Below the pieces are notes generated by a model. It worked only from the letters and a program-made list of their open reading frames with translations, ran no database searches and was not told the DNA's origin. Position numbers and translations under genes: made by a program. Of a DNA stretch of 36,221 bases, positions 7,980 through 17,179 are shown piece after piece (positions within the stretch are counted from its first letter, which is position 1; each line of letters begins with the position of its first letter). Source of the DNA: Saprospiraceae bacterium (GTDB taxonomy: Bacteria; Bacteroidota; Bacteroidia; Chitinophagales; Saprospiraceae). Location of the stretch: positions 1-36,221 of the forward strand of contig JAJTER010000022.1 in assembly GCA_021299835.1 (NCBI GenBank), given 5' to 3'.

Positions 7980-8687
7980 ATGACTACTTATCGCAAGCAA
8001 AATATAGTTCTTATTATCCCAGCCTTGAATGAAGAACTTGGCATTGCAGCCGTTCTTAAAAGCTTACCTCCATCTATTTTTTCAGACATAGTGGTTTGCG
8101 ATAATGGAAGTACAGATAAAACAGCTGAAATAGCTTCCTCCAATGGAGCTTCCGTTGTTTTTGAACCAAGGAGAGGGTATGGTTCCGCCTGTTTGTGCGC
8201 TATAAGCTATCTGAAGAATAAAAATTATCCAGATCCTATTGATTTGGTCGTATTTCTTGATGCTGATCATTCTGATAACCCTTCGGATATTCATGCCATT
8301 CTTAAGCCTTTTGATGACAAAAAAGTGGAACTTGTGATTGGGTCAAGGGTTTTGGGAGAAAGAGAAACGGATGCCTTATTATTCCATCAAAGATTTGGTA
8401 ATTTGCTTGCAACGATGTTGATTCGTTTATTTTACGGTGTTCGTTTCACCGATTTAGGTCCATTCAGAGCCATTCGCTGGAATACTTTATTAGCCTTGAA
8501 TATGGAAGATATTGATTTTGGATGGACGGTAGAAATGCAGGTTAAGGCAGCTAAAAATAAATTGGTTTGCGTGGAAGTCCCCGTTAACTACAGGAAAAGA
8601 CTGGGTGAATCAAAAATTTCAGGCACTATAAAAGGGAGTATTTTAGCTGGATATAAAATTATATGGACAATCTTTAAATTATTGTAA
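7980..8687 (+). CDS. Glycosyltransferase family 2, polyprenyl-phosphate sugar synthase-like
   Basis: A 235-residue GT-A fold transferase. The N-terminal motif PALNEE, DNGSTD (41-46) and the metal-binding DAD (94-96) in FLDADHSDNPSD are all visible, followed by IGSR and the family segment RFGNLLATMLIRLFYGVRFTDLGPFRAI. This resembles the DPM1-like group that loads a sugar from a nucleotide donor onto a polyprenyl phosphate, but without C-terminal membrane helices, so it would act at the inner leaflet as a peripheral protein. The next two genes (CESA/CSLA-like GT2 and GT-C) run in the same direction; a lipid-linked sugar made here could be the donor for the GT-C enzyme. The sugar is unknown. Confidence 0.9.
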   Translation: MTTYRKQNIVLIIPALNEELGIAAVLKSLPPSIFSDIVVCDNGSTDKTAEIASSNGASVVFEPRRGYGSACLCAISYLKNKNYPDPIDLVVFLDADHSDNPSDIHAILKPFDDKKVELVIGSRVLGERETDALLFHQRFGNLLATMLIRLFYGVRFTDLGPFRAIRWNTLLALNMEDIDFGWTVEMQVKAAKNKLVCVEVPVNYRKRLGESKISGTIKGSILAGYKIIWTIFKLL

Positions 8688-8692
8688 ATTTG
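8685..8692 (+). promoter_or_regulatory. Possible internal -7 element before the second glycosyltransferase
   Basis: TAAATTTG overlaps the stop codon of the first GT2 gene and precedes an 80-nt spacer. There is no TTG partner, so it may be chance. Confidence 0.2.
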
Positions 8693-8771
8693 CGCTCTAA
8701 ATTGTGACTTTTTATAACAACTGACCTCTAATTTAGGAAAGGTTCTTTTTTCATCTACAATTTTCTTCTAT

Positions 8772-10292
8772 ATGTCCATTTTGGCCTACGTTTTTATGGG
8801 AATTTATGCAACTTGCCTGTTGTATATCACCCTATATTGTGTTATGCAATTTGATCTTCTTGTATTCTATAAGAGAGGTCTAAAATCATTATCTCCTTCT
8901 ATAGGTGGCAGCTTGAAAAATGAAGTGGATGACATCCTTCCCGCTGACTATGTCTGGCCAATGGTCACCGTGCAATTGCCCTTGTATAATGAACAATATG
9001 TAGTAGAAAGATTGATTGACACTATAGCTGCCTTTGATTATCCAAAAGATCGGTTTGAAATTCATATTTTAGATGATTCCACCGACGAAACACTGGACAT
9101 AGTAAAAAGAAAAGTAGAGGAATACAAAGCAAAAGGATTTCAGATTGAACAGATTTTAAGAACCGTTCGTCAGGGATACAAGGCGGGGGCCCTAAAAGAT
9201 GGGACAGTTTTCGCCAAAGGTGAGTTTCTGGCTATTTTCGATGCTGATTTTATGCCCAAACCAGATTTTCTTAAGAAAACAGTGCCTTTCTTTCAAGACC
9301 CCAAAGTGGGCGTTGTGCAAACTCGATGGGAACATATAAATCAGAATTATTCTCTAATCACTAAACTGCAGGCCCTTCAGTTGAATGTTCACTTTACCGT
9401 AGAGCAAGTGGGTAGGATGCAAGGTGATTATTTCCTTCAGTTCAATGGTACCGCTGGTGTTTGGAGAAAATCGACCATCGAAGATGCTGGTGGTTGGGAG
9501 GCTGACACTTTAACGGAAGATTTAGATTTAAGCATAAGAGCGCAAATGAAAGGGTGGAAAATTAAGTTCCTGGAAGGAATTGGTTCTCCTGCTGAATTAC
9601 CCGCTGAGATGAATGCCCTAAAATCTCAACAGTTTCGCTGGATGAAAGGAGGGGCTGAAACCGCAAGAAAAATGCTACCCACCCTTTGGAAATCAAAAGA
9701 CCTGACTACAAGACAAAAAATACACGCCACCCAGCATCTTTTTGCCAGCAGTGTCTTTCTCTTTGTTTTTGCTACTGGTATTTCCAGTGTTCCTTTACTT
9801 TATTATATGGAGGAATTTATAGCCAGAGGATTTAATAAAGATGTATTTACCTATTTTTTCCTTGGCATGATGTCTGTAACTTCAGTTTATTTTGTAGCGA
9901 ATATTCAATCTCCGGCAAGACAAAAGTCAATAGCTGACGCTACTGTCGAGTTTTTTCTACTTTTTCCCGTCTTCCTGTCGCTATCAATGGGACTTTCTTT
10001 CCATAATAGTATTGCGGTCATTGAAGGTTATCTTGGCAAGAAATCAGCCTTCGTAAGAACACCAAAATTTAATATTACCAATGCGGGTGATTCGTTTATG
10101 AAAAATAAATACATCATAAGAAAATTAGCGCCCTCAACCATAGTGGAAGGCCTTCTGGCTTTGTATTATATTGGTGGTATCGCCTTAGGCATTCATTTAG
10201 GACTATATATCTTCCTGGTTTTCCATATCATGCTGGCTTTTGGTTTTGGTGCCATCTTCTTTTTTACCGCTAAACATAGTTTAAACGGGTAA
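8772..10292 (+). CDS. Membrane glycosyltransferase family 2, cellulose synthase/CSLA-like
   Basis: A 506-residue processive-type GT2. It has an N-terminal membrane helix (about 3-28), then the cytoplasmic catalytic domain with all D,D,D,QxxRW motifs: DDS (101-103), DAD (157-159), TED (248-250) and QQFRW (286-290). About four C-terminal membrane helices follow (about 322-505). The pattern is closest to the CSLA/glucomannan-synthase and bacterial CESA-like group that elongates beta-linked glucan or mannan, with the chain extruded through the membrane helices. No PilZ domain is evident and no bcsB/bcsC partner is present, so cellulose export is not supported. It lies between two other glycosyltransferases on the same strand. 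Confidence 0.92.
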   Translation: MSILAYVFMGIYATCLLYITLYCVMQFDLLVFYKRGLKSLSPSIGGSLKNEVDDILPADYVWPMVTVQLPLYNEQYVVERLIDTIAAFDYPKDRFEIHILDDSTDETLDIVKRKVEEYKAKGFQIEQILRTVRQGYKAGALKDGTVFAKGEFLAIFDADFMPKPDFLKKTVPFFQDPKVGVVQTRWEHINQNYSLITKLQALQLNVHFTVEQVGRMQGDYFLQFNGTAGVWRKSTIEDAGGWEADTLTEDLDLSIRAQMKGWKIKFLEGIGSPAELPAEMNALKSQQFRWMKGGAETARKMLPTLWKSKDLTTRQKIHATQHLFASSVFLFVFATGISSVPLLYYMEEFIARGFNKDVFTYFFLGMMSVTSVYFVANIQSPARQKSIADATVEFFLLFPVFLSLSMGLSFHNSIAVIEGYLGKKSAFVRTPKFNITNAGDSFMKNKYIIRKLAPSTIVEGLLALYYIGGIALGIHLGLYIFLVFHIMLAFGFGAIFFFTAKHSLNG

Positions 10293-10318
10293 TTAAATAA
10301 GACTTAATCAAGTTCTTT

Positions 10319-11620
10319 ATGTATTTAAAATACTTGATTGGTGCCGTATTTTCCTTTTCTCTGGTTTTTGGAATGCTAGCTGCCAGTCAGTCAGATTTTG
10401 TTTCCATTCTCATATGGTTGGTACCAGTTAATATAGGTTATTTTCTGCTGCTTTATTTATCAAAAAATGATCCTTCCATATCGTTTTATCTTTTCATTGC
10501 AGTGGTTATCAGGATTTCGTTGGTGTTCACAACCCCCAATTTATCTGACGATTATTTTAGGTTTTTTTGGGATGGCAATGTGTCCATTCAAGGTGAAAAT
10601 CCTTACGATAAAAGACCATCTGAGCTGATTACTTCTTCTGCCATCGAAAGGGATCATTATTTATTCCGTCACCTGAATAGTCCGGAATATCACAGCGTTT
10701 ATCCTCCATTTTTGCAATATTTATTTAAATATTCGATGAAAATGGGTGATAATAGGTTAGATAAAGATCTCCTTATACTAAAGATATTTTATGCTTTATT
10801 TTCTATTGGAATGGTTTTTTTATTGCCCATAATTTTGAAATTATATGATTTAAAACCTTGGCGGGCGATGATTTATTTGTTAAATCCGCTCGTCCTCATA
10901 GAGGAAATAGGAAATTTACATGCAGAGGGAATCATGGTATTTTTCCTTGCTCTATTTTTTTTGTTCCTTAAAAAATTTCCACAATACGCATTTTTACCAT
11001 TTTCTTCTGCCGTAGTAGTGAAATTAAGTCCCTTACTATTACTTCCTTCTATATTATGGAGACTTTCACTAAGACAGCGCTTTGTTTTTTGTTTTGGACT
11101 TCTTTTAATAATCGTTATATCTTTCTATCCTTATGCAGATGGATTAATGAGAGGAGGCTTTTTCAAAAGTCTTACTTTGTATTTTAATGCTTTAGAATTT
11201 AATGCATTTGGTTATAACCTATTTAAATATTGGGGATATTTGATTTTCGGCTACAACAAGATTAAATTATTAGGACCTCTGACGGCGTGCATATCCCTTA
11301 TTCTAATTCTTTATTTTTCAATTAATAAGAGAAAAGGGGTATGGGAATCTTTCCCTTTACAATGTTTAATTTTATATTTTATACATCTATTTTTTAGTCC
11401 TGTTGTTCATCCATGGTATTTAATTCCTTTGGTTTTCTTTTCTGTATTTAATAGGATATATTTTGTCATCGTATGGACAACTTTTTCAATGCTCAGTTAC
11501 AGTCATTACCATGGGGGAATGAATAAAGAACAATATTATCTTGTATTTATTGAATATGCTGTTATTTTGATAGTACTATGGACGGATTTTTCTCAAAAGC
11601 GTTTTGACACGGTGGCTTGA
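10319..11620 (+). CDS. GT-C family polytopic glycosyltransferase (mannosyltransferase-like)
   Basis: A 433-residue protein with about ten hydrophobic helices. The first extracytoplasmic loop carries the acidic GT-C motif LSDDYFRFFWDG (75-86, D77/D78 the likely catalytic region) followed by ENPYDKRP, a pattern shared with bacterial mannosyltransferases and GT87-like enzymes that use lipid-phosphate sugars. A later PLVLIEEIGNLHAEG and HPWYLIPLVFF are also typical. It would transfer a sugar on the periplasmic side from a polyprenyl donor, possibly made by the GT2 at 7980. It starts 26 nt after the CSLA-like gene, so co-transcription is likely. Confidence 0.85.
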   Translation: MYLKYLIGAVFSFSLVFGMLAASQSDFVSILIWLVPVNIGYFLLLYLSKNDPSISFYLFIAVVIRISLVFTTPNLSDDYFRFFWDGNVSIQGENPYDKRPSELITSSAIERDHYLFRHLNSPEYHSVYPPFLQYLFKYSMKMGDNRLDKDLLILKIFYALFSIGMVFLLPIILKLYDLKPWRAMIYLLNPLVLIEEIGNLHAEGIMVFFLALFFLFLKKFPQYAFLPFSSAVVVKLSPLLLLPSILWRLSLRQRFVFCFGLLLIIVISFYPYADGLMRGGFFKSLTLYFNALEFNAFGYNLFKYWGYLIFGYNKIKLLGPLTACISLILILYFSINKRKGVWESFPLQCLILYFIHLFFSPVVHPWYLIPLVFFSVFNRIYFVIVWTTFSMLSYSHYHGGMNKEQYYLVFIEYAVILIVLWTDFSQKRFDTVA

Positions 11621-11625
11621 GCGTA

Positions 11626-11665
11626 TTTAACCATCTAAAGATTTAATATTCTTTAGATGGTTAAA
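11626..11665. terminator. Long inverted repeat between convergent genes, probable bidirectional terminator
   Basis: A perfect 15-bp inverted repeat (TTTAACCATCTAAAG / CTTTAGATGGTTAAA) with a 10-nt loop lies between the GT-C gene and the convergent rhodanese gene. The outer A/T bases could act as weak U-tracts in either direction; no long T-run follows. Confidence 0.65.
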
Positions 11666-11673
11666 TTAAAAAT

Positions 11674-11979
11674 TTAAGAAAAAAGTCTGGCAATTTGCCT
11701 CCAGGATCCTGCATTATAAGCATCGAGGCCATTTTTGCGCATCAAGGAAACGGCCATACTACTTCTACCACCGGATTGACAGCAGGCAATAATTGTTTTT
11801 TGTTTAGCTTTGAGTTCAGAAATTTTACCTGACAAATCACTTAAAGGAATATTTACAGATTTTGGATGATGACCATTTTTAAATTCTTCCTTTGTGCGAA
11901 CGTCAATAATGAGGGCACCATTTGCGGCAAATCCTTTTAAATCGGGTCCGGTGAATAGATTTTTTAACCAGTTTAACAT
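11674..11979 (-). CDS. Rhodanese-like domain protein
   Basis: A single-domain, 101-residue cytoplasmic rhodanese. ALIIDVRTKEEFKNGHHP (22-39) is the conserved CH2A-type motif. The catalytic loop is CQSGGRS (67-73), with Cys67 the sulfur-carrying residue and a six-residue loop as in sulfurtransferases rather than Cdc25-like phosphatases. The sulfur acceptor is not apparent and neighbours give no clue. It has its own -7-like element and is convergent with the glycosyltransferases. Confidence 0.93.
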   Translation of the reverse strand: MLNWLKNLFTGPDLKGFAANGALIIDVRTKEEFKNGHHPKSVNIPLSDLSGKISELKAKQKTIIACCQSGGRSSMAVSLMRKNGLDAYNAGSWRQIARLFS

Positions 11980-11995
11980 TGTTTATTTTTTTTTT

Positions 11996-12003
11996 CAAAA
12001 TTA
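11996..12003 (-). promoter_or_regulatory. Putative -7 element of the rhodanese gene
   Basis: The minus strand reads TAATTTTG, a TAnnTTTG match 17 nt before the ATG. No clear TTG upstream. Confidence 0.35.
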
Positions 12004-12060
12004 GCTGTTGTTAATCATAAACATTGTGACTACCATCACACTAAAAGGTAAGAAGGGAAA

Positions 12061-13971
12061 ATGGAAGGAATAGAGGAAAAAATCAGAGAACTTGAGAAAT
12101 GGCTTACCTTGGAAAAGCAAGAAGATTTAAGACAGTTTCAGTCTTACCTTCTGCCTTTGTCATTAGCTGAAAAAAGAGAAAGGGGCTATTTATGGTATCC
12201 TTTAACCATTTTACATCAGGGCTTTTCCATTGGAGAAAATATAAAAGTATCAGTAGAACGAACTAAAAATAAAGGAAAAGCGCATGTATTTAGAGCGGGG
12301 AATCCTATTCGCTTATGTGAAATTACAGATCAAAAGGAGGGGACTTATCTGGTAGGTGTGGTCCATTTTGTAAGAGAGGATACGATGCAGATTATTTTTG
12401 GACAATCTTTCCTTCCAGACTGGGTTTTTAAATCATCTATTGCTATTCTTCCTGAATTTGATGAAAAGTCGTACAGGGAAATGGAATCGGTACTTAAAAC
12501 ACTGAAGAATACGCATAAAGGAAGAGTTCAGCACTTCAAAGAGATCTTATTTGGAGATAAATTACCCGTTTTTACTCTATTGAAAGATGAAGCATTAAAT
12601 CCTTTGCTGAATAACTCACAGAATGATGCAATAAATCATATTATTTCAGCAAAAGACATCTCGATCATTCACGGTCCACCTGGTACCGGTAAGACCACTA
12701 CGCTGGTGTCGGCTATTGCACGTTTATGTGATACTGAATATCAGGTTTTAGTTTGTGCCCCAAGTAATACCGCGGTAGATTTATTAACGGAAAGGATAAG
12801 CAAAAAAGGGATTAACGTAGTGCGATTAGGAAATATTTCCAGGGTCGATGAAGACATTTTGAATCATACGCTCGATTACCAAATATCAGCACATGAGGAA
12901 TCTAAAGCTATTAAAAGAATGCGCATTGAGGCTGACGCTTTAAGAAAAAAGGCTAATTCTTTTCGCACGCCTTTAGATTATGGCCAGAAAAGACAGAAAA
13001 GAGAATTATTGAGTGAAGCAAGTGATCTTTCTACCTGGGTAAATCAATTAGAAAAAAGATTGATAGAGCAGATTCTAGACCGTGCACAGGTAATTACCTG
13101 TACTTTGGTGGGTGCTGCTCATTCTTTATTGTCAGGAAGAAAGTTTACTACAGTACTTATTGATGAAGCGGCCCAAGCGCTAGAACCTGCTACCTGGATA
13201 CCTATTTTGAAGGCAGAAAGGGTAGTCCTCTGCGGTGACCCTTTTCAACTTCCACCTACCGTAAAATCAAGAGATGCCAATAAATCTGGCCTGTCATTAA
13301 CCTTAATGGAGAAAGTAATACAAAAAGGATTTATCCACCAAATGCTGGAAGTCCAGTATAGGGGGAATGAACTAATAATGGGCTACTCAAATCACTATTT
13401 TTATAATAATAAACTGTTAGCTTCTCCAACAGTGAAAGATAAAAAATTACCTTTTCAGGATAATAGCCCCTTGATTTTTATAGATACAGCGGGAACTGGA
13501 TTCGAGGAAAAGCCAGAACCTGGCTCTGGAAGCCTCTTTGATGCCGACGAGTTTAGTCTCTTAAGGGAGCATATTTATCGAATAATAAACGAAACACAAG
13601 CCTTGGTTAATTTTGATTTTCCCTCTATCGTGATACTTTCCCCTTATAAAGGTCAAATCAATTATATGGAAAGAGAAATTCGAGCTGACGATAAACTAGT
13701 GAATTTAGCGATAAAAGTGAAAACCATCGATGGTTTTCAGGGCCAGGAGAGTGATATCGTAATCGTCAGTTTAGTTAGGTCAAATGGAAAAAATGACATA
13801 GGGTTTTTAAAGGATTATCGTCGGTTTAATGTGGCCATAACCAGAGCGAAATGTCAGGTTGTAGTGGTAGGAGATAGCTCAACTATCGGTAAAGACTTAT
13901 TTTTTGCTGGTTTTCTCGATTACTGTGAGGCGAATGCTTCTTATAGAACTGCCTGGGAGTACATGGCATAA
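12061..13971 (+). CDS. Superfamily 1 DNA/RNA helicase, IGHMBP2/Upf1-like
   Basis: A 636-residue SF1B-type helicase. An N-terminal beta-barrel-like region (about 40-130) precedes the two RecA domains: Walker A GPPGTGKT (205-212), APSNTAVD (233-240), Walker B DEAAQALEP (368-376), motif III GDPFQLPP (392-399), the GFQGQES segment (558-564) and motif VI VAITRAK (591-597). A helical insertion (about 275-340) interrupts the first RecA domain, as in IGHMBP2 relatives. It is likely a 5'-3' helicase on nucleic acid in general housekeeping; no nuclease or defence partner is adjacent. It appears monocistronic with a strong terminator. Confidence 0.93.
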   Translation: MEGIEEKIRELEKWLTLEKQEDLRQFQSYLLPLSLAEKRERGYLWYPLTILHQGFSIGENIKVSVERTKNKGKAHVFRAGNPIRLCEITDQKEGTYLVGVVHFVREDTMQIIFGQSFLPDWVFKSSIAILPEFDEKSYREMESVLKTLKNTHKGRVQHFKEILFGDKLPVFTLLKDEALNPLLNNSQNDAINHIISAKDISIIHGPPGTGKTTTLVSAIARLCDTEYQVLVCAPSNTAVDLLTERISKKGINVVRLGNISRVDEDILNHTLDYQISAHEESKAIKRMRIEADALRKKANSFRTPLDYGQKRQKRELLSEASDLSTWVNQLEKRLIEQILDRAQVITCTLVGAAHSLLSGRKFTTVLIDEAAQALEPATWIPILKAERVVLCGDPFQLPPTVKSRDANKSGLSLTLMEKVIQKGFIHQMLEVQYRGNELIMGYSNHYFYNNKLLASPTVKDKKLPFQDNSPLIFIDTAGTGFEEKPEPGSGSLFDADEFSLLREHIYRIINETQALVNFDFPSIVILSPYKGQINYMEREIRADDKLVNLAIKVKTIDGFQGQESDIVIVSLVRSNGKNDIGFLKDYRRFNVAITRAKCQVVVVGDSSTIGKDLFFAGFLDYCEANASYRTAWEYMA

Positions 13972-14006
13972 AAAAAGGGGGAAGATCTTCACCTTCCCCC
14001 TTTTTT
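13971..14006. terminator. Bidirectional terminator between the helicase and gldN
   Basis: A perfect 14-bp stem AAAAAAGGGGGAAG / CTTCCCCCTTTTTT with an 8-nt loop. The A6 and T6 flanks supply a U-tract on both strands, ending the rightward helicase and the leftward gldN transcript. It starts inside the helicase stop codon. Confidence 0.92.
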
Positions 14007-14015
14007 AACTTTTAT

Positions 14016-14885
14016 TTAATGAACCCAAAGATCATTTTCATAATTGAAAATGGATTGTTTCAATTTTTCTGATTCTAAGAGCATATCTCTACCAGAACCA
14101 AACTGATTTTGTAATCGTTGGTCACCTACGTTGGATACTTTGATAATATAGGAAGAGAAATATCGCATCTCCATTAAATCTTCCCAGGAAATTTGAGAAG
14201 CGTCATTTGCAGGGTTAAATACCATTTCATTTACAAGATACTCTCTTGCCTCTGGATAATAAACCCAAAATAATGGGGTTTCACCTATTGTTGAACCTTG
14301 ATCGGACTTTACCTGGATGAGAGGCGCAATACCCAGAATTCTGACTTTTTGGGTAGAAGACTGTTTGTCGAAATACCAAATCTCTTTTACCCGGTAACGC
14401 TTAATATCTGCGAAATTGAGATCATTTCTTACTTCTTTGACGGAAATCTCATAAGTAACCGGATCCTGGATAGGAACGGAATCGATCTTAAACAATTGTT
14501 TATCAATTTGTTCTTGAGTCATTTCTTGTTTAAAATCCTCATCGGCGAAAACACGCATTGGTTTTTCCTCGTTTTTAATGGCATCCAGGAAAATCTGGAA
14601 CAAGGGCCTAACAGGATAAGCAAAGGTTTGATTCATTTTTTCACGAACATCTATGACTCTCCACACTCTTTTTTTCCAGAAAACATCGGATTCTCTGAGT
14701 GGTTCATAAGGAAGTAACTTTTTGGTTTGTTTTATGCTCGAACCAGTAATATCATCGAGAGGAGCTTCTCTAAGTATAGTTCCTGATTCAGTCATAATAT
14801 TGTCCGGCACCTGAGAAAAACCACTAACACCTATAAAAGTGAGTAGAGACAGGATTAGGAATGGACTAAAATTTTTCTTGAACAT
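14016..14885 (-). CDS. gldN: Gliding motility / type IX secretion protein GldN (PorN)
   Basis: A 289-residue periplasmic protein with a signal peptide (residues 1-25, cleaved around GFSQ). The body matches GldN: the early LREAPLDDITG, then SDVFWKKRVWRVIDVREKMNQ, KEIWYFDKQSS, and the terminal ENDLWVH. GldN/PorN binds the lipoprotein GldK/PorK to form the large ring attached to the outer membrane in T9SS. It is last in the gldKLMN run, starts 9 nt after gldM, and is closed by a strong terminator. Confidence 0.95.
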   Translation of the reverse strand: MFKKNFSPFLILSLLTFIGVSGFSQVPDNIMTESGTILREAPLDDITGSSIKQTKKLLPYEPLRESDVFWKKRVWRVIDVREKMNQTFAYPVRPLFQIFLDAIKNEEKPMRVFADEDFKQEMTQEQIDKQLFKIDSVPIQDPVTYEISVKEVRNDLNFADIKRYRVKEIWYFDKQSSTQKVRILGIAPLIQVKSDQGSTIGETPLFWVYYPEAREYLVNEMVFNPANDASQISWEDLMEMRYFSSYIIKVSNVGDQRLQNQFGSGRDMLLESEKLKQSIFNYENDLWVH

Positions 14886-14894
14886 GGATAAACT

Positions 14895-16472
14895 TTATTT
14901 AATTTGAAATACCAAAGAGTTTATTTTTCTTCCGGCAACATCACCCGGGCAGCGTGCTCTAACATTATTGAAATAATAAGCATCCCCAGGTTTTGCTAAA
15001 TTCAACAATCTTTTCGAATCTGCAGTAAAGGTTCCACTTCCGTTTATAACTACAATAGGATCCTCTCTTTTGGGTGCATAAACCAATTCGAATCCGGCAA
15101 TATCACAGCGCGCGTCGAAATCAAAACCTGACAATTCAGCAATGACACCTAGTTGAGCTTTCATAACGCCATTGCCTAAATCTCCACCCGTTGAACCTCC
15201 CAGTTTGGCTACTGGATCAGGAATTGGTTTGATTCTGAAGTCAAAATTGGTAGGATTTAATCCTCCACCAGAAATAGTGAGTTTTGCTACACCACCACCT
15301 CCTGTAACTTTAGCGATAAATTTACCAGCACCGTTAGGCGTTAAGGTAGCATTGGTTGCAGAAACACGTAAATCGTTACTTGACACACCTGCCGCGACAA
15401 CGGAAAGAGGATTTTCAACACCTGTGTAAAAGACATTCATTTTATCAGCGGTAACAGTTACGGAACGGCGACCTACTTCATATTCAAATTCTTTGGAGTA
15501 GGTTTCTTGTTCTCCTGTGGTTGGATTTTTTAGACTTACATCTACTTTATACCTTTTTAATCCTGTTCCAGAAGTGGTAGATGTAAATTTACCAATCCCG
15601 TCAGTCACACTGAGTGGAGAACCATTTACCCTGATAGACATATTTTCAGTAATAGATTTTGAGGTTGCACCAACAGATATTTCAGCATTATAGGTTTCAC
15701 CTTCAATAACATAGCTTTTTACCGCTGAAGATATTGGGATAAAATTATCTACTTTAAAAGAAGTTAAACCCACCTGATTAACTAAGAAATTGATCACTGC
15801 ACTTTCAGAACTCTTCATATCATTTTGCATCTGAGTTAGCAGAGGGAAGACAGCAGCAAGAGGCATTTGTTTAAAGGTAAATTCAGACCAGGATTTGGCT
15901 ATCCTATCTTTCTTCCAATTTTCAGAAATATTTAACGAAATTGATTTTGACAATTCCTCAATACTTGTTTCGTTTATCTGAGTACCGGGTAATCCAGATA
16001 GCGTTTTAATTCTGGATAAAATTTTATCACGATCCGCTAAAATTCTTTTTTCTAACTCATCGCCTCTCTTTTCATCCACTAAAATACGGGTGGTTATATC
16101 CTTATTTTTATAACCTTTAGGATAATTGGCATGGTCTCTATCATCGGCCGGGTAATACCCCTCTGTAGCGTCAACCATCTCTGTTCTCACAGACTCAACA
16201 TAAGCATTAAACTCCTTAGAAATTTGAGCTACATCCTTAGCTACATCTAATAGAGGTTGATATTTTCCTCTGTCTTGTTCTACATTTTTCTCCAGGGCAG
16301 TCATAGTAATTACATGAGAATCGTCGAAGATGCTATTACTATTCTTTATGCCATCATTTATGACAAAAAATGCGTTGATAATCTTAGCAGAAACGTTTAA
16401 TGCAAGCATAGCCGTGAGGACTAAGTACATTAGGTTTATCATTAACTGCCGCGGTTCCTTTGGAATGGACAT
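14895..16472 (-). CDS. gldM: Gliding motility / type IX secretion motor protein GldM (PorM)
   Basis: A 525-residue inner-membrane protein. One N-terminal transmembrane helix (about 10-32, motif PRQLMINLMYLVLTAMLALN) carries a conserved Arg at residue 8, and a long periplasmic part follows: a helical D1 domain (to about 210) and then Ig-like beta domains (about 220-525). In the known T9SS motor a GldM dimer sits in a GldL pentamer and transmits rotation to the GldK/N ring; the length and domain order fit. The start ATG lies 43 nt after gldL, in the conserved order K-L-M-N. Confidence 0.97.
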   Translation of the reverse strand: MSIPKEPRQLMINLMYLVLTAMLALNVSAKIINAFFVINDGIKNSNSIFDDSHVITMTALEKNVEQDRGKYQPLLDVAKDVAQISKEFNAYVESVRTEMVDATEGYYPADDRDHANYPKGYKNKDITTRILVDEKRGDELEKRILADRDKILSRIKTLSGLPGTQINETSIEELSKSISLNISENWKKDRIAKSWSEFTFKQMPLAAVFPLLTQMQNDMKSSESAVINFLVNQVGLTSFKVDNFIPISSAVKSYVIEGETYNAEISVGATSKSITENMSIRVNGSPLSVTDGIGKFTSTTSGTGLKRYKVDVSLKNPTTGEQETYSKEFEYEVGRRSVTVTADKMNVFYTGVENPLSVVAAGVSSNDLRVSATNATLTPNGAGKFIAKVTGGGGVAKLTISGGGLNPTNFDFRIKPIPDPVAKLGGSTGGDLGNGVMKAQLGVIAELSGFDFDARCDIAGFELVYAPKREDPIVVINGSGTFTADSKRLLNLAKPGDAYYFNNVRARCPGDVAGRKINSLVFQIK

Positions 16473-16515
16473 ACTATTCTATTTTCTAAATAAATAAAAA
16501 AATTCAGTTCTAATT

Positions 16516-17130
16516 TTAACCGTTCTGACGAACATTTGCCATTGCTGACAACATATTGCCGTACACTTGATTTAGAGAAGTGAAAGTGCGATTTAAATCG
16601 CCTAAATTTTTATTTAATTCAGCTAATTTAGTTTTGTATGCTTTTGCTTCTTCCGTGGAATCCTGAAGATCCATCATGGCATCATTTATTTTAGAGTAGA
16701 AATTAGTCATGGAACGAAGCTGTTCTTTCGTACCTGAAAAATCTACTTCCTGAAGAGCTTTCAAAGAAGAAAGACTGCCTGAAATTACCTGTAATTCACC
16801 TATCATAGAACCCAGATACTTTTCAACCATTTCTTTGGGCACTGGATTTTGCTGTGCAACCTGACCTGCCTGAGAAATAGGGTTTACTGCACCAGAATAA
16901 TCATCTAAACCTGGATATAATTTTTCCCAGTAATAATCTTTTTCTGGTCCTATTACACCTAGAAAGAAAAATAAGCCTGCCTCCGTCAACATGCCTACAA
17001 CCAATAATTCGTCAGCATAAGCCCAGCTCATTATTTTGAACAAAGCACCAATTAAAACGACTGATGCACCCACACCGATAAGAAGGTTTTTAAGATATTT
17101 GAAACCTTTACTTTTCAATACATTACTCAT
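16516..17130 (-). CDS. gldL: Gliding motility / type IX secretion motor protein GldL (PorL)
   Basis: A 204-residue inner-membrane motor subunit. Two N-terminal helices (about 15-36 and 43-60) bracket SWAYADELL. The second helix contains the membrane-embedded Glu50 (LTEAGLFFFLG), equivalent to the glutamate essential for proton flow in characterised GldL/PorL; the first has Lys32. The sequence GPEKDYYWEKLYPGLDDYSG and a long cytoplasmic helical tail (about 95-200, coiled-coil-like) follow. With GldM it forms the proton-motive-force-driven rotary motor of T9SS. Confidence 0.97.
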   Translation of the reverse strand: MSNVLKSKGFKYLKNLLIGVGASVVLIGALFKIMSWAYADELLVVGMLTEAGLFFFLGVIGPEKDYYWEKLYPGLDDYSGAVNPISQAGQVAQQNPVPKEMVEKYLGSMIGELQVISGSLSSLKALQEVDFSGTKEQLRSMTNFYSKINDAMMDLQDSTEEAKAYKTKLAELNKNLGDLNRTFTSLNQVYGNMLSAMANVRQNG

Positions 17131-17179
17131 TTGAGAAAACTTTAAACAGGTTAATGATATTTTTTATAAAAAATTATGA

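Noticed and set aside
12061..13971. Helicase as part of a defence island
   Set aside because: Neighbours are glycosyltransferases, a rhodanese and T9SS genes; the helicase is the housekeeping IGHMBP2 type without nuclease, methyltransferase or other defence partner.
14298..14717. 139-codon plus-strand frame inside gldN
   Set aside because: Antisense shadow of gldN with no domain pattern.
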